Shown here one piece after another: positions 46,703 through 59,394 of a stretch of DNA of 64,000 nucleotides. The notes under the pieces are model-generated. The model was not told the DNA's origin, did no database searches, and worked only from the letters and a program-made list of their open reading frames with translations. Both the position numbers and the translations under genes were made by a program. The DNA is from Pomphorhynchus laevis. Taxonomy: Eukaryota > Acanthocephala > Palaeacanthocephala > Echinorhynchida > Pomphorhynchidae. The stretch's first letter is position 1. Each line of letters opens with the position of its first letter. The DNA lies in assembly GCA_012934845.2 (NCBI GenBank), contig WNNJ02001463.1, positions 1 through 64,000 of the forward strand. The letters run 5' to 3'.

Positions 46703-47578
46703 CTAAACAGAAACCCCATTATCTCCAGTTTGATAAGTGCTGCTTAGTTCCTCCATAAAATTATCATTTCGTTCGCTTATTTCTTTAAATATTGTCCATG
46801 CATTTTCATAAAAATGCTCAGCATACATTACTAACAGGTTAACAGAAAGATTTTGCTGTAATTTATTTGGAGCAATAAATGGACGTAAATTAAAAAGATT
46901 CCAGATTTTACGGCAACTAATTTGACTTAGAATCGGATAGAAGGGAACTACTTTCGGAACTCGACCGTGATTAACTCCGTCCTCAACGGCTGTTTGCAAA
47001 TGCTTTATTTTAAAACGATCTTTACCAATACAGATACGGATAGCATCCACATCTCCAAGAAATGCAATGTAAAGAAGTTCGAGAATAAAATGACCTCTTC
47101 GTACTTTATCACACAGGATTTTATCAATGAATCCGAACGGACGGGATATTCTTGCTAGTTTATTCACCCATTTTGGCATTACAGCTCCCGATAAAAGTGC
47201 TTTCAAAAAACACTCACTGAAATGATTACAATTATTACTAACCAAATTATAATTACATCCACGGAATCTATCGACTCCAAGCGACAATACAATAAGTTCG
47301 ACATCCTCTTCAGAATATTTAGTATCTCCGTAGATGACAACATCCATTAGATTAAGACAACTATTATCGAGACGCTCTGTTGATGCCTCATCCTCTTCAT
47401 TATTAGCAACATTAGTGCATAGTATACCAGAGAAATTAAATGGATGCCCAACAAATGTCCATTCCTTCCCGTAAACCTGTAAGGCGGAATGGTATATTCC
47501 ACTTAATCCAGCTGCGGACATAAATCTATTGAACTTCGGTGATGGTATATCATACACATTGACCACCACCAACGACAT
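46703..47578 (-). CDS. PPPDE-family deSUMOylating isopeptidase (DESI2-like)
   Basis: A 291-codon uninterrupted frame starts at ATG (TATGAAATG context). Residues 1-135 match the PPPDE peptidase fold: VVVNVYDI, GIYHSALQVYG with the catalytic His30, GHPFNFSGI, DVVIYGDTKYSEEDVE, and NLVSNNCNHFSE with the catalytic Cys117. PKWVNKLA follows, typical of DESI2. DESI proteins are cysteine isopeptidases reported to act on SUMO (and for DESI2 also ubiquitin) conjugates. An acidic insert (residues 57-75) sits where DESI2 has a similar variable loop. The roughly 130 residues after 160 are not part of the known core and have no recognised domain. It appears intronless, so a retrocopy origin is possible. 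Confidence 0.85.
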   Translation of the reverse strand: MSLVVVNVYDIPSPKFNRFMSAAGLSGIYHSALQVYGKEWTFVGHPFNFSGILCTNVANNEEDEASTERLDNSCLNLMDVVIYGDTKYSEEDVELIVLSLGVDRFRGCNYNLVSNNCNHFSECFLKALLSGAVMPKWVNKLARISRPFGFIDKILCDKVRRGHFILELLYIAFLGDVDAIRICIGKDRFKIKHLQTAVEDGVNHGRVPKVVPFYPILSQISCRKIWNLFNLRPFIAPNKLQQNLSVNLLVMYAEHFYENAWTIFKEISERNDNFMEELSSTYQTGDNGVSV

Positions 47579-47579
47579 T

Positions 47580-48640
47580 TCATATATATTATACTGTAGA
47601 TTAATGGATGCCAGACAAAAATCGTCGTTTGTTTTGTGTTATACTATTTTTAAAATATCCTATTTATAGAATAATAGTTGCTTTTACGCGCCATCTATTC
47701 GCATCTGAAATTATAATTCATAATTAAATGAAATCGAAACGAATAAATACAATAATCAATCGAATAATGATATGACCGCGGGAAATTAGCTTGAATTTTA
47801 GTGTCTGGATCAATTTGCTGGATGTTTGTGAATTTGAATTTACAAACTTTAACTATAAATCTTCTGGCTCTGTGTACAGATCCACAAGATTATGGTTGTA
47901 CATAACCACAAGATATGTGGTTCTGTGTACAGAACAACACTGGTCTTATCAGTGTGTATCTATGACTACAGAGCCACTGAAGAGAAAATTATGTAGCGAT
48001 TAGTAGGCTAAGGTAGAAACGCTCATTGGGAGTAGGCGTCTGTGGTAATACGGCGCATCCAGGGTTAAGATTCCCCAAGAAGTTTTTAAAAACGGCTTTA
48101 CAGGTTTTAGTCCTTTTCCAGTTAGTATGGTAATTAAAAGAAGCATTATTCTTTCAGATTAATAAAGCGTCACCATTTTATGCCGGATTAAAGCTGACTT
48201 TTCAGCATCTTACAACAAAACCGTTAATAACAGCAAACCAAATCAAAACTAATATTAGCAAAGCAGGAGTTTAAAGAAAATTAGATACTAAATATAGAAG
48301 CATGGCAAAAATGTAATGATGCATATTCAGTGAAGCAAGATTACTGACGCTAAGTAATTAATCTTAGTAATCACGCTAGGTCAGTTATTCTTAAAATAGA
48401 TTTTAATATATCCCGGGTTAGAACAACATAGTTAAAATCTACATAAGAGACTCGTATATTGTGATGTTTCATGCTTTATTAATTTAATATACCATCAATT
48501 GTATATCTTACTTCAAAATAGCTTAATGAGAAAAGCTTAATGTATTGTATATTATTTAGAGTATAACTATAAAGAATTTAATTTTCATAGAATTTATAGA
48601 TTAAAGTTCGTGCCAATACCAATCAATCTTAAATATTTGT
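47580..48640. other. AT-rich DNA upstream of the PPPDE gene
   Basis: No promoter elements can be assigned. 47860-47945 holds repeated CTGTGTACAGA and CCACAAGAT segments in direct and inverted form. Confidence 0.35.
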
Positions 48641-48644
48641 CAAG

Positions 48645-48858
48645 AAATAATTATGGGAGCTGGATCAAAGTAAAACGGATATTATTTTTGATATTTCTCT
48701 AACTTTTGTTAGCATCTTCAGAAAATTACAGGTAATTTTCTAAAGATGAAATTACTGGTAATTTCCAGAAAAGGTAATTTTCTGAAGATGCAAACAGAAG
48801 TTAACGAAATATCAAAAATAATATCCGTTTTACTTTGATCCAGCTCCGATAATTATTT
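48645..48858. repeat. long palindrome around a CTGAAGATG..CGAAA core
   Basis: Arms about 48645-48729 and 48774-48858. The inner core TTTTCTGAAGATG .. CGAAATATCAAAA (right arm, 48778-48820) matches the palindrome at 10.3 kb. The outer arms (GGAGCTGGATCAAAGTAAAA) are unrelated to it. The centre holds extra short copies of GGTAATTTTC. Confidence 0.75.
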
Positions 48859-48859
48859 A

Positions 48860-50340
48860 TCAATATTGGATCAGTATCAACTATTTAAAATAAATATTGT
48901 TGTGAATGATTATAACTTAACGAAAAGGTAGATGCATAATATTACCAAACACATTTCTACACACAAACAGAAAATATAATCACCCTAATTTAATTAAACT
49001 TAAATTTGTTTTATTATCATTATCAACTATTTAAAATATTTGCCAATTTATTTCAATATATTTGTCGACAGTGTATTTTTTTACGTATTGATATAATACG
49101 TAATAAGGTTTATATCAAATATTATTTGAATAATTTAATAGCAATTGATTAGTATTAATATATTTAATTTATTATTTAATATTTCATAATTAAATAATAT
49201 AATTTAATAACTCATTAAGATGATGATATTCTAAAATGAAACTTAAAAATAAAATGTGAGATAAAATATTATATATATGAAAATATTAAGTATTTGTATA
49301 TTAAAATATTTTTATAATATATATTTATTATATATCATATATATTATATGTGATATAAAAAATTTAATGTGACAAATAAATTCCAACTATCAGGCAATTT
49401 GTATTATTGATTGATAAAACAATCATCAACTGATCTTAATGATATCGATAGTGATGTTGCTAAGAAAATATAAGAAAATAAAAATATACGAAAATAAGAA
49501 TGTAAAATTAACAGAAAATAAAAGATATAAATATAAGATAAAATTTTAACAATAAAAATATAAAGAAACTAAAATAAAATCGTATAAAAATAATGTTTAG
49601 ATTTTATGAATGAGACACTTTAAACACAAGATTCAATCCCAATATTTTCAAAATAGGCCTCGAACTTATTTTGTATTAAACCAGTTTATTTTGATGTAAC
49701 CTTATAATCGATATTTACTATTTTTTATTTTTTTTATTTTTCTATAAATTTATTAGTTTGAAACAATTTTTGAATAGCATTTTTAAAATGTCTCAAGTTG
49801 CTGTTACTATACAAACTAAATTACGGTGTTACTATGTTGATTTCGAAGTATTTATTGTTCATGAAATTGTTACTCTCTAAATTTCGAAATAGTTAATATA
49901 GAATTCAGTTTCCCTTGTAATATTTTTTGGTTGGAAAATGTTACATTTAATATTTGGCATTTTCGCTATTATTGTCTTATTTAGAGTTGTATTATATCGT
50001 GTAACTAGAAACTAATAACCAAACGATATCAGCATGAAGGCACACTTAACAATGATGTATTAGTAATCTATATACTTATGATATCAATAAGAAAACTATG
50101 TTCTTTTTGAAGACGCTTATCGCTCTCACGGCTTCTTTCTACCAATTAGCTTTGCTTAGAACAAAACAAAGGATATCTTATTACCTTCTCCATTTGCTCG
50201 AAACAATAGATCATGACATAATCAGTAATGTTTTAATAATGTAAAGTCAAAACATTAATGTTTTAATTTGCAAGCTTAAAGCTGCTATCTATCATTTTAA
50301 CCTTCACATCTTAAAAGTTACGCTATAATGTGATATACAT
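48860..50340. other. AT-rich intergenic DNA
   Basis: No gene or repeat family recognised. Confidence 0.4.
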
Positions 50341-50344
50341 ATGT

Positions 50345-50480
50345 TATCATGTAGAATTGCTTTCGGGTCAAATGTAACTCATTGACCGCGAGCCATCCGC
50401 GATAATATAAGAGACGGAACTTACTATTTTGATATTTCGATTGTACTTAGCAGTCCTTTTCAATTGTATAATTTATCCCT
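50345..50480. repeat. repeat family G copy 2
   Basis: Repeats ATCATGTAGAATTGCTTTCG and the GACCGCGAGCCAT block of 44.64 kb. About 40 bp later comes TTTTGATATTTCGATTGTAC with CAGTCCTTTTCAATTG, the same order as the 44.93 kb core, read on the minus strand. Confidence 0.6.
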
Positions 50481-50872
50481 AAGGTTTTAATAAATACACT
50501 CGATATTGTAACTTTTGCAATTCATTTTAGTAGATATTCTTACCAATCAACATTCTTAGGTTAAAGTTGATTTGAAATTTAACATTCTTATGATTCTAAG
50601 TAGATTCAGCTCATCATTTCTGGGTTGAAGTTATTCTGCAAATTACGGGATATTCGAAATCTGTAATTTGTTATCACGGAAGTTAACTTAATTTGAGCAT
50701 CGCTTAATGCATACTAGTTTCCTTACTGTTTTAAATGTGAATTATTAATAACATAATGTTAGGTTGCTTGTCAATTTGAAACGTGTCTTTTTCGGGTTTG
50801 ATAAGTATTGGGTAAACATTTGTATGAACTTTTGCTTAATGTTGACAAAAATATGCAACAGCGATAACATTA

Positions 50873-51140
50873 TGGTCCCTGAAACGGGCCCAGCATCTGT
50901 CATTTAGAGGGAGTGTCCAGGTGCGCGTATGATGTGCCTGGTAATCTCGGGATTAGTCTACTTTTCTAGAGGACGTCTCTCTGAGCAAAGACTAAGGTTT
51001 CTCGAGCTTCTAATCCCGCAATTACCTACTATTAGCTGCCTCGACTGGACCTAAGTGTGTGAGAGAGACCCTGAGTGGTTAAGACAAAAGGCAGCGCACT
51101 GGTGTAAGCTAGAGGGATCTGATCCCCCTGGTCAGTATTA
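50873..51140 (+). mobile_element. 3' end fragment of the jockey/R1-like LINE
   Basis: Matches 23510-23760 of the best copy (CCTGAAACGGGCCCAGCATC, TTCTAGAGGACGTCTC, GACCCTGAGTGGTTAAGACA) with many substitutions and stops. Such a 5'-truncated copy is the usual product of target-primed reverse transcription. Confidence 0.75.
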
Positions 51141-51149
51141 ATGAAGACT

Positions 51150-51845
51150 CAAAGACTATTGAATTGAATTCTTCCATTTTATGTTTTCCTGTCTCACTTT
51201 ATTATTAGTTGCACGCTGTTTTTGGTAAAAAAAATCCATTATTATTGATAACATTATCACCGTGTGAAGCAGGATAATCAACGTAGGAGCTCAAGGGTCG
51301 GAGTTTATAATATCACCGAAAGTGCAATTGGAAATTCAATGGTACAAATGAGATCTTCCAAAGTTTTCTCATCGAAAGATTAATGTAAATCTAGTTACAA
51401 CGGCATATCCCAGATTAGTCAAATTTTATAAAAGTCTAATGAGCTTCTCCCTGAAGAACCTTGTCGAAATAAGCCTAAGGTCTCCACAAAAAGTGGAAGA
51501 CTTTTTTAAAATCTGTTTGTAGCCATTCTTGGGTTTGTATCATGGTAGAATAATCTAAATCTCTGCCAGATAAATCTCTGCTAATTGTTAGTCATTTTGG
51601 AAAGAACATGTACCACCTTGGCAAAGTAGAACTAAAGTCATCCTGGTCACTGTAAATATTAACAATATAGAACCACACCTAATGAACTAAAATCGGCCTT
51701 TCCACTAAAATATGAGCGGTATATTGAAATAAAGAACGGTTCTGCACTTCCGGTGGCTTTCAATACAACTACGATAGGCAATGAATAGTTCTGATGAGCA
51801 ATTCACATAACGCATTTATGGGTACAAACCTAATTTTTTTACACG
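51150..51845. other. spacer, possibly decayed 5' part of the following LINE copy
   Basis: No clear match could be read; parts may derive from ORF1 upstream of the zinc knuckles. Confidence 0.3.
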
Positions 51846-51849
51846 TTTC

Positions 51850-54770
51850 GTTAAGCGATTTGATCTACCCCTATTGTCAAAAGTGTCACCTGTGGAGGGC
51901 ACTGGGGCTCTTCATGTTGTCTCGAACCAAGATGCCCCAAATGTAATGAATCTTGGCATGAGGGTAGTTGTCCCAAGGAACAAGATCCAATATGCATCAA
52001 CTATGGGTTACCTCACCCTACATTTTCAAATAAGTAAGTTATTTAAGGAATATGAAACCTGACACGTGAAGAAGTCTTCTGTAGCACCAAGGACATTTTC
52101 CGAAACCATAGGAACAAACATCTCTGGTTTTGAATCCTCCGTGTTGGATTCCTCCTACTCGATGAAGAGAAAATTCGAGGACTACAAGTCCCTAATGGAC
52201 TTAAGATTTGCCGAACAACCAAAAAATCCTGGAAACCTTGCAAATAAAAACGATCTAAGCGATTTTAACTACGTTCTCTCTACCGATAGCACAAGTAACT
52301 CAAATAAACGAACCTCTTCCGCCAAAGGTACAAAGAATATCAAAATTTTAAAAAGGAAGGGAAATGAAAATTGTGAGATGATGCTGCGTCCGCTAGCTGC
52401 ACCAATGACAACTGGAGTGGCTATCCGGCCAAATGTTGATATTAGCAAAGGGAAGAGTAACCTTCCTGCAGGTGGGCGCAATTAATTATCCCGCTTTCCA
52501 AACCTGTAAGCCAACACAATGGGAAGTAGTAAAGATTCTTTTCACTAAACATCCTTTGGTGGATTTCGGGAGGTGCTACTGCCCTACTTATTTTATTTGG
52601 TCGAAATGCAGATGTAATAGTAATTAGGAAGACTATATCGATCAGATCTCCCTATGCCATTACTTGACTTATACCAATGCATATAACGGCCTATTATAAT
52701 CAGTACATAACCCCGCCACATTCCTCTTTACCTTAAAGTCTTGTAACCTTAGTAAAAAATCCTTTAAGATCCTTCCTCTTACTGAATTACTCTTGTTCAG
52801 CCCTGTATTGTTTAGCTATAACACTTTGTAAGAACGGTAAACGCGTAAACATAGCCGATTTCTATATTTGACCAGGGGAGATTCACAAAAACCGTGACCT
52901 CCTGAATCGGATATTGGATAGCGGCTATGACATGTGAATTGGTGACTTCAACAACATAACTGGTCGTTGGATTAAAGCGGCAATCCGAAGAACCTTGACT
53001 GAATATCCTTTACATAAACCATCATCTCGGGCGTTTCATTGCACAACAATTAATTTTCTCCTTGGCATTCTACTGCTACATGAGAAGTAGCTGTTAAAGC
53101 CTTTCTGTATTGAGCAGTCGCGCCACAACTATCCACCTCGCATGACTTACTTCGTTGGCGGCTGGAGATGATAAACTGCTGAGAAGGAGGTTTCACTTTG
53201 ATCCAATCAGAGTGGCCATCTTATAAGCAGCTATCGAACTCTTCCATGTTGTCAGAAATAAGGGTTTAATCCGATTTAACGTTGTCAGAAATAAGGGGGT
53301 ATAGGATCCAGCTGAGCATGGATAGGGCGAGCATTGCTCGCCTCAACCCTTCCCAATCTTCATTTTGGAACATATTCAAGAATGAGAAGTTAGTCTGCTA
53401 GAGGGCGAGATCATCGGGTTACATCGGTAACCTAGGCCTTGATAAAATTTCGGATAAGTCACTACCCTTTCATAATTATGGACCACTTCCTCTGCCCAAC
53501 CAATCCCTTCATGGGGTAACTTCAGAAGTAGGCATTTATCTGTTACTGATATCTTGAATTCCTAGAGACTACTTCCTAGAATCTCCCAAATACATAAAGT
53601 ACTCTCCACTAGTGTCTGCCAGCTTTTAACATACATGCAGAGAAAGGAAGTGACATTTACAATGCTTTTAGCCTCCTTCTGATATTGCAGGCATTAACAT
53701 CAACCATAGAATATTTTTAGCAAATAAAAGTCCATCTACATATCCTAAATATCGGTTGGCTTTTCTTATTAGGTGCAGGATTTATTTTGTTATTAAGAAA
53801 TCCTATTATTATGATAACACTATGGGATTATCAAAGGAATTGAAAAAACTCAGAATTCTCACGAGGAATTGTATAGAAAAACAAGACCTTCAGGTTAGTT
53901 TTTATAATCAACTAAAGGAAGACACTATAATTAAGCTTCCTTTTGTAAAAATTTACACAATCTTGCGATCATTACGTTGAACGCACATCTACAGAGAGAG
54001 GAATGTTTTAGCAAACTATTACAACCTTTTGTTGTAAATTACAAAGATAGAGTTGCGTTCAACTTGTACACCAAGCTATTCTTCTGCGAAGACGATCATG
54101 ATTAGCTTCAGCTTTACCCAATTACAGGTGTGCCGTTCCCCGCACTTTCTCTTATCTTGTATTTTGCTGCATATATTGTAAAATTTAAACCCTTTTAACT
54201 TGATCAACATCTAGTGGTCTACGTTGATGATACCACAACCCTGGTTTCACGATGCAAATGCAAGCATGTAATCTCTAAAATAAACCAATTCTTCATAATA
54301 TTAATATACCAGTTACTGTCATCAAATTTTCTTCTCAATCCTTCCAAATCGCAGATGGTAGTCACTAATAACGCTTTTGCAACAATGAAAAATAAAAAAT
54401 ACTAGTAATTTATTTCCTCTTCTCCATATTGAACAATCAACCCCTCCCTGGATTTACACATTGAATCGTTTCAAAAGTGTCCTAAAGAAAGTAACGTGGG
54501 CCTGAAACGTACTCAGCGTTTGTCGTTAAGAGGGAGTGTTATGGTGCGCCTCTGGTACATCTGAGAAATCTCAAGACTGGTCTTCATTTCAATAAAACAT
54601 CCCCGGAGCAAAAAAAAACAAGATTTCTTAAGCTTCTAATGTTGCAATTATCTACGATTGTGAACTGCGATTAGGCCCTCAGGTCTGTAGTAAATCCTGA
54701 GTGGCTGAATTGTAAGGTGTCGGGTTGATGTGGCTGGAACTGATCCCACTTCTGAAGAAGAATAATGACT
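51850..54770 (+). mobile_element. old, near full-length copy of the jockey/R1-like LINE
   Basis: A knuckle-like YCQKCHLWR region starts near 51865. Endonuclease pieces lie at 52550-53000 (the GTGACTTCAACAACAT block matches GDFN). RT pieces lie at 54100-54380, including VVYVDDTTTLVS (catalytic box), and the shared 3' end is at 54490-54740. There are many stops, frame changes and an internal deletion or rearrangement around 53270. It is clearly older than the 20-24 kb copy. Confidence 0.75.
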
Positions 54771-54774
54771 AGAT

Positions 54775-55945
54775 AATGTCTTTTATATTGACTTTTTGTT
54801 ATCTTACCTATTTAGTCACATTTTTATCTTTATTTATTCTCTATGCATTTTTGTATTTAACGAAAATCTTATTATTAATGCTTATAATTACTGCTAGATA
54901 TTGTGAGTCGAATCGAGCATGTACAATGTATATTCCGGTATTCAGATTGATACAATAAATACTTTTTCTAATGTGCCGTTTGCTACTTACAAAGATAGAA
55001 CTCAGCCTTAAATTGTCCAATTCGTGATCAAGCTTTACGCAAGGCCAACACAACTGTTAAAATTGCTGTTAAAATGCACATTAAATATTCAAATTGTTGA
55101 ATTAACATAATTTATTTAAATCACTGCGTTACTTGTGCATATATTCAATGTTTCATATTAAAAATAGAGATGTACCGTAATAATCAAACGCTTTTCAGTT
55201 TTACAACAGACACAATTAACAAAATTGATTTCCATTATACCTAATTTTTAAGAAACATCAACATTCCTAAACTTCATAGTTGTATATTTAGCATAGCGAT
55301 ATTTGATACACATTCTGGGTCGTGATGAATTTTAAAAATTACTATAAGTTAAATGGTTAGCATCATTAGTGTATCAAAAATAAAAGAGCGTGTAATTTTG
55401 TAAAATAGGATATCACAAAGATTATTGGAAACTGTACGTTTAATGTTGGAAGTATTTCTGATTTTACTTTGTAATTCCAGATACGCAAATACAATTGCCA
55501 GACATGAATTATATCTTTAATTTATTCTTAGTAATAAACACCAGACATCATATATTTTCTGCAACAATTGTGAACAAAACTATTGTTAAATAAAAAATTG
55601 TATTCCAAACTTTTATAATTGCCGCATTAAATCGTTCAATGAAGCAACAAATTTTTCCACTTCATTTTCTGTAAAATTTAATAGAATCTTTGAACAATTT
55701 ATTAGATAACGTATCATGAATTGGAATTCAGATTAGAGGCTGTCAGAAGAAATTGATGTGTTATCAATGGGTTCTCGAATGCATTTAATATTAGCATTTG
55801 TGTTTAATTAATTGAATTTTCACATTCTCCTTTAATGGGTAATTATTAGCGAATGATGATTACTCAGTTAATGAGTGATGAGTAAGCTTTAATGATTACG
55901 AAGAGCAAATAATAATTTACAATAACCGATCAATATGTACACGCT
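54775..55945. other. AT-rich intergenic DNA
   Basis: No gene supported. Confidence 0.4.
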
Positions 55946-56024
55946 CAGCTTTATATATATATAATAAGAGTTTCATTTGAATCGGTATTGCTCGAGATTG
56001 CGATTAGCAATTCTTTCCATATGT

Positions 56025-56115
56025 TTGTATAAGTGTTTGAATCGAGCATATTCTTAAGCCTGCAAACTTTCGTCACTCCTAGACGGTCGATTCAAACACT
56101 TATACATACATATAT
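56025..56115 (-). repeat. palindromic fragment of family C
   Basis: GTATAAGTGTTTGAATCGAG and its complement TCGATTCAAACACTTATAC flank a CTCCTAGACGGTC block that matches the tail of the family C unit at 36840-36900. Confidence 0.55.
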
Positions 56116-56234
56116 GTATAGTTAAAGTATAAATTGAAGAGCAGCTCAGGATCCACAAAGAATTCCATTTCTAAAATGTTCAGCTTTCAATTTATGTTTT
56201 AACAAAATATAATTGAATCTATTTTTAAATCAGC

Positions 56235-56390
56235 AGAGAACTACATAGATTTGTTTCAGTGTGTGTTAAGGTGGCATTGGATAAGAGTCATGTTCATGCT
56301 ACTGAAGAGTCCCGTAAAGACGGAACACGTATCTAGCGTTGTGTTTTGCGTTCGATTACACATGGTTTGACTTCATATAGATAGCAGCAA
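56235..56390 (+). repeat. family B, diverged copy with decayed hammerhead
   Basis: Aligns to 24585-24700 (GTGTGTTAAGGTG, GATAAGAGTCATG, then CTGAAGA at 56302-56308). The GCTA before the core pairs with TAGC after it (56334-56337), so stem I is kept by different bases from the other copies. The GAAA box reads GGAA, so activity is unlikely. Confidence 0.55.
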
Positions 56391-56399
56391 CCATAGAAA

Positions 56400-58055
56400 A
56401 TTAAATAAGTTCACATTTTAGAAAATACTAATAATTTAATTTTTACAAATAGTCTTTCAATACTGGATTTTACGGTGCTACTACAAATGATGGCTTTGAC
56501 AAAGGAAATTGATTTCAATTTGGTTTGTAACTTCAATGTGATATAGAGTATCGGTTAGTTAACTTGCATCACAGTAATTTTAAAGTTGCTGGTGGCTTTT
56601 GTTAATATTTATGATAATCAATTTTATCGTTGTATTTTATTGTTTTACCATTTAATTATTTATTATTAAATATAATAATTAATAATAATTATATAATAAT
56701 TAATAATTGTTATTATTAATTATTCTTATAATTATTTTCCATTCTGTCATAATGTATTTGCTCTGTCAATATAAACGTGACTATAGCCATGTTGACATAT
56801 TGGCTGGTATCAAAGACAACTTAGATTCTAAGTAACCGATGTTACTACAAAATATCAAACACTTACTTATTGTCCATTCAGCTGTCATGCGTTCTCCGTC
56901 TTGTAACTGACAACATTGCAATTAGCTTTATTGATTTACCTACCAAAGTAAATTACTAGCCGAGCAAAGTAAATTCACATTTTTAGAAGTTCACAATTAG
57001 ACAATATTATTCGCTGTTTCCAATTTCACAAATAAATGTGGATCTAAGCCTCAACATAATTTATTATATTATAATTAAATATGATTATTATTTAAGCCTC
57101 AATATTATTGACAGTTTGTATTAATAGCTTTATTTAATAAAAGTTATAGAATAGTACCTCTGCTATGCTGCGGTCTCAATTATCCCAAAGCTTACAGTAT
57201 TTAAAAGGCGTAAATATGGAATTGATTAGCTTTGATATTAATAATTAGATAAGATCATATCTTAAAGTTCTCGGTCATACAATTCAATTGATAACTTATC
57301 AGTACACAAGCCAATTAAGTAGCATGATGATACAAATAAGATTATCTATATTAATTATTAGATATTATCTAATAATTGATTATATTAGTATAATATAATC
57401 AGTATAATAATCAGTATCTAATAATACTGATTATCTTATCATGTGATAAGATAATCAGTATTATTATAATTAATATAATTATTATATTATTATGTTATTA
57501 TATTATTATGATATAATAATATTATATCATGTAATTATTATATTCTGTAGATTATGCCTTTTATCATGTGATTAAAAATTAAAAGTTAGCGCAATCACGT
57601 GAATGATAGATTTTCTCCAGATTTACAACGTACCAACAGCCATCCGAAATATGGAATGAAATGTAGTTAACTATAATGCAAGGAAAGCGTAAGTAGGAGG
57701 TAAACTTTGAACTTGTTTTTAATAATCATCTTGTGTCTCTTCGTAAATTATACAATATAAATATTAATCTTCGTAAATTATATATTAATTAATAAGGATG
57801 AAATGTACAAGGATCAAAATGAACTGCTTACATGAAATGTGATACACTTGTTTAATGATAAAATAATATAAATTAATATAACCGGCATTATCACACCATT
57901 TACAAAATCACTCTATTATGACGATAAGTGTTATTTGCCATTAAATGTTGATGCTGATGTAAGACTAATTTAAATTATAAAGATTCAATGAATGTAATTT
58001 ATACAATCAACCAATCCACATAATTGTTATGAATCAAACAATCCAAATAATAGAC
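56400..58055. other. AT-rich intergenic DNA
   Basis: Runs of AATAATTATATAATAATT; no gene recognised. 57350-57545 holds nested short palindromes of AGATAATCAGTATTA type. Confidence 0.4.
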
Positions 58056-58059
58056 ACAA

Positions 58060-58240
58060 CCGATTAAATGTTATTTGTATTTGAATTTTGACTTTATGTA
58101 AATATCTATTATATAAAATCTTATATAATTATTTATTATTTATAATTTATTTTATTTATCATTAATTAATTTATAAATAGTTTAAAATAAGTAAACTCAG
58201 CTAGCTGATATGATTATATATTAAGGAGAATATTTTAGAT
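58060..58240 (-). repeat. diverged terminus of the Penelope-like family
   Basis: The end TAAACTCAGCTAGCTGATATG with the preceding AT-rich terminal region; the structured block is not retained. Confidence 0.45.
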
Positions 58241-58869
58241 CTTTAACATTAATAAATATTAATAAATTAAATTATAAATTTATATAACCAATGCTTGAGA
58301 TTCAGTTGCTCGAATTATTAATATTGAACAAGTGTTTACTAACGTAATTAATAAAATTAATTCGAGTATGCAATTATCATTGAAAATAATTATTATTTAT
58401 ATTTCATAATTTAAATGTTGAAGTATAAAAGTTGATTTAAATGTTGATGTATAAATTTATATAATAATCGGTGTTTGAGATTCAGTTGCTTGGATTAAAA
58501 TTCGTGCAAAAAAACCTCAGGTTTCTGAAGTTTTAACATGATATTCAGGAATTTTAATTAACTGTTAATTGCTAAGTTACTTAATCATTAAAATTCTAAA
58601 GTAAATAATTATAGATTTGAACTATTTAGCACTTTAACCCAATTTACAGAGTTAGGCAATAAGTTGCTTTTAATCTTATTTAACTTTTATTATTAATAAT
58701 TATTTATTTTATATCAACCAATTCAAAGTTAAATTTTTACTTTGTATAAATATAAATTATATATAACAGTAAATGGCTGAATCACGTGAAAATGATCCCA
58801 GGAGTCGGTTTTATCAAACTTCCCACTTTATATATATTTCTATAATATATAATAATATATAATATTATT

Positions 58870-59340
58870 ATTACTACACAGACTCAGTTAGCTGATCTGA
58901 TTGATTATTAAATTAACTTGAATTTAATAATTAAAAAGTATTTTCAGTGAATACACTTTGATAACATCGTTAAAACTCTATTTTATTTAAACGACCAAGT
59001 AAAATATTCCTGCTGAAAGATTTTTAAATTTGAATAAAAGGCAGCGCTATTATTCATTATGAAAGTTCTATTCATCTATATTATAAAATAACAATCAGAT
59101 CAGATAAGTGAGTCTACGTATTTTATACGATATATAAATAAAAATAAATAATAAATAATTATATAAGATTTTATACAATTTTTATTTATATCAAGTTAAA
59201 ATTTAAAATTGAAATTTAAAATAAAAGTCAATTTTTATGAATTGACTAATAACAGACGATGTATTAGAATAAGGATTAGAGGTCATCAGTAGGAACTGCT
59301 ATGCTATCAGCTTTCGGTCCTTATTCCTTTATAGTGGCAT
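58870..59340. repeat. two outward-facing Penelope-like termini around a shared 215 bp block
   Basis: The left terminus ends CACAGACTCAGTTAGCTGATC (58876). Then comes the 215 bp block also found at 32345-32560. Then the right terminus begins with CAGATAAGTGAGTCTACG (59105) and runs to the structured block (GGTCATCAGTAGGAACTGCT, 59280). Confidence 0.65.
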
Positions 59341-59394
59341 TATAGTAAATTCCAATATATAGCATTTGTCATATGGACCAATAATTATATTTCG

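Noticed and set aside
54776-55053. Hydrophobic ORF after the old LINE copy
   Set aside because: The hydrophobicity follows from T-rich sequence; the antisense strand is equally open and there is no conserved motif.
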